In this document: one piece after another, positions 6,142 to 7,261 of the stretch
Numbering within the stretch: position 1 is the stretch's first letter
How the letters are laid out: each line of letters opens with the position of its first letter
Assembly (NCBI GenBank): GCA_029882725.1
Contig: JAOUKG010000121.1
Span: forward strand, 1 to 7,261
Reading direction: 5' to 3'
Length of the DNA stretch: 7,261 bases
Source of the DNA: Cyclobacteriaceae bacterium
Lineage (GTDB): Bacteria; Bacteroidota; Bacteroidia; Cytophagales; Cyclobacteriaceae
Translations under genes and position numbers: made by a program
Notes under the pieces: generated by a model
What the model was told of the DNA's origin: nothing
The model's database searches: none
What the model saw: only the letters and a program-made list of their open reading frames with translations

Positions 6142-7128
6142 TTAAGCAATTTTGCAAATCAAATCTGCAACTCTGGCTGCATAGCCTGCTTCGTTGTCAT
6201 ACCAAGAAAGAACTTTTACAGTATTTCCCATTACCGATGTCATATCAGCGTCAAATATAGAAGAATATTTACTACCAACTATGTCGCAAGAAACGATTGG
6301 ATCTTCAGTGTATTCAAGAATTCCTTTCATTGGACCATCGGCAGCGGCTTTCATAGCTGCGTTTACTTCTTCTTTAGTTACTTCTCTTTTTAACACAGCA
6401 ACTAGGTCGGTTGCAGAACCGGTAGGAGTAGGAACTCTCATGGCTATGCCATCTAATTTTCCTTTAAGTTCAGGAAGTACAAGGCCAACAGCCTTAGCTG
6501 CACCAGTAGTTGTAGGTACAATATTCAAAGCGGCAGCACGAGCCCTTCTTAAGTCACTATGAGGTGAGTCCTGAAGGTTTTGATCTGCAGTGTATGCGTG
6601 TATTGTGGTTATATACCCTTGTACCAAACCGAAAGAGTCATTTAATACTTTTGCAATAGGAGCCAAACAGTTGGTAGTACAAGAAGCGTTAGATAAAATA
6701 GTTTCTGCGCCAGTAAGGATGTCATCATTAACACCAAGTACTACTGTTGGAATATTGCCTTTTGCCGGTGCAGAAATAACTACTTTTTTGGCACCTGCCT
6801 GCAGATGTTTTCCACTTCCAGCCTCATCAACAAACCTTCCGGTTGATTCTAAAACAATATCAATACCAAATTCTCCCCAAGGTAATTTAGCAGGATCAGT
6901 TTCAGCAGAAATGTTGATCGATTTACCGTTTACAATCAAAGCTTTGTCTGTAGCTTCCACTGTTCCATCAAAACGACCGTGAACAGAGTCATATTTTAAT
7001 AGGTGTGCAAGCGTGTGAGGACTTGTTAGGTCATTGATGGCAACAACTTCAATTCCAGTTTTAGTAAGGAGGTTTCTAAAGGCTAACCTTCCAATTCTAC
7101 CAAAACCATTAATAGCTACTTTTGTCAT
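6142..7128 (-). CDS. gapA: Type I glyceraldehyde-3-phosphate dehydrogenase, NAD-dependent
   Basis: The enzyme converts glyceraldehyde-3-phosphate, NAD+ and phosphate to 1,3-bisphosphoglycerate and back in the cytoplasm, in glycolysis and gluconeogenesis. The 328-residue length is normal. The Rossmann motif INGFGRIGR is at 6-14, and Asp33 in INDLTSP indicates NAD+ rather than NADP+ preference, as does the Pro in DSPHSDLRRARAA. The active site SNASCTTNCLAP gives catalytic Cys150, and TTIHAYT gives His177 as the general base. LRRARAAALNIVPTTTGAAKA and SWYDNEAGYAARV (312-316) supply phosphate- and cofactor-contacting residues. All key residues are intact. The start is the ATG at 7128 immediately before TKVAINGFG. 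Its more balanced codon use and lack of AT drift compared with neighbours fit a highly expressed gene. It is transcribed alone from its own promoter and ends at the shared terminator. A second, anabolic GAPDH could exist elsewhere in the genome. Confidence 0.97.
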   Translation of the reverse strand: MTKVAINGFGRIGRLAFRNLLTKTGIEVVAINDLTSPHTLAHLLKYDSVHGRFDGTVEATDKALIVNGKSINISAETDPAKLPWGEFGIDIVLESTGRFVDEAGSGKHLQAGAKKVVISAPAKGNIPTVVLGVNDDILTGAETILSNASCTTNCLAPIAKVLNDSFGLVQGYITTIHAYTADQNLQDSPHSDLRRARAAALNIVPTTTGAAKAVGLVLPELKGKLDGIAMRVPTPTGSATDLVAVLKREVTKEEVNAAMKAAADGPMKGILEYTEDPIVSCDIVGSKYSSIFDADMTSVMGNTVKVLSWYDNEAGYAARVADLICKIA

Positions 7129-7163
7129 ATCAGTATTTATTTATTCTAAAATTTTTCAGGATG

Positions 7164-7195
7164 CAAAAATAACCTACATGGTGCTTAAATACCAA
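7164..7195 (-). promoter_or_regulatory. Bacteroidota-type promoter of the GAPDH gene
   Basis: On the minus strand TTG (7193-7195) is followed after 21 bp by TATTTTTG (7164-7171). This is an exact match to the Bacteroidota -7 consensus TAnnTTTG with its -33 element, as used by their primary sigma factor. Transcription should start near 7157, leaving an AT-rich leader of about 28 nt without a Shine-Dalgarno sequence, which is normal for the phylum. Confidence 0.7.
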
Positions 7196-7205
7196 TGGGA
7201 TTGAC

Positions 7206-7222
7206 AAAATTTGTTAAATTTT
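7206..7222. promoter_or_regulatory. Palindrome upstream of the GAPDH promoter, possible operator
   Basis: AAAATTT (7206-7212) and AAATTTT (7216-7222) are exact inverted repeats around GTT, lying about 10 bp upstream of the GAPDH -33 element. The place suits an activator site or an AT-rich UP-like element. The composition is so AT-rich that chance is a fair explanation. Confidence 0.3.
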
Positions 7223-7244
7223 AATTCAGGTGGGTTAATATTGC
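7211..7244 (+). promoter_or_regulatory. Weak candidate divergent promoter toward the right edge
   Basis: On the plus strand TTTG (7210-7213 region) is followed after 23 bp by TAATATTG (7237-7244), one mismatch from TAnnTTTG. An ATG at 7252 opens a frame (Met-Val-Lys) that runs off the window. It could serve a divergent gene to the right, but three codons are not enough to call one. Confidence 0.2.
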
Positions 7245-7261
7245 ACATACTATGGTTAAAA

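Noticed and set aside
6194..6982. Two long open frames on the plus strand opposite GAPDH (6194-6562 and 6590-6982), and a shorter one at 6133-6393.
   Set aside because: They are antisense to a highly conserved gene, have no family resemblance, and are explained by the codon bias of GAPDH on the other strand.

Overview
The window looks like an ordinary chromosomal segment of a member of the Bacteroidota. The DNA is AT-rich (roughly one-third G+C by eye). Shine-Dalgarno sequences are scarce. A promoter of the Bacteroidota type (TTG, 21-bp spacer, TATTTTTG) lies ahead of the GAPDH gene. The protein families (SLC12-type permease, basic/proline-rich OmpA-like protein, membrane J-domain/TPR protein, TerB-like protein) suit a free-living, perhaps marine, member. 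The phylum is fairly safe; anything finer is a guess.

Layout from left to right. Positions 1-1317 (+) hold the 3' part of an SLC12 (cation-chloride cotransporter-like) permease whose N-terminal half lies outside the window. It converges, across 33 bp, on a TerC-family integral membrane protein (1351-2106, -). Upstream of TerC on the same strand is a secreted OmpA-like protein (2270-3058, -), preceded by a 309-bp AT-rich spacer with a perfect 10-bp inverted repeat. Next comes a compact two-gene unit on the minus strand: a membrane-anchored J-domain/TPR protein (3848-5047) followed after 48 bp by a small TerB-like protein (3368-3799). A 194-bp divergent spacer carrying four 11-bp tandem repeats separates this unit from an EamA/DMT transporter (5242-6090, +). 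The transporter converges on type I GAPDH (6142-7128, -) through a strong bidirectional terminator. The right edge holds the GAPDH promoter and possibly the start of a divergent gene.

Most genes are independent housekeeping or envelope functions. The one pairing that looks functional is J-domain/TPR plus TerB-like. In the DjlA co-chaperone a TerB-like domain and a J domain are fused in one membrane protein, and here the same two modules appear as adjacent genes with TPR-like repeats added. This is the best candidate for something under-described. I see no CRISPR array, transposon, tRNA, rRNA or defence cassette.
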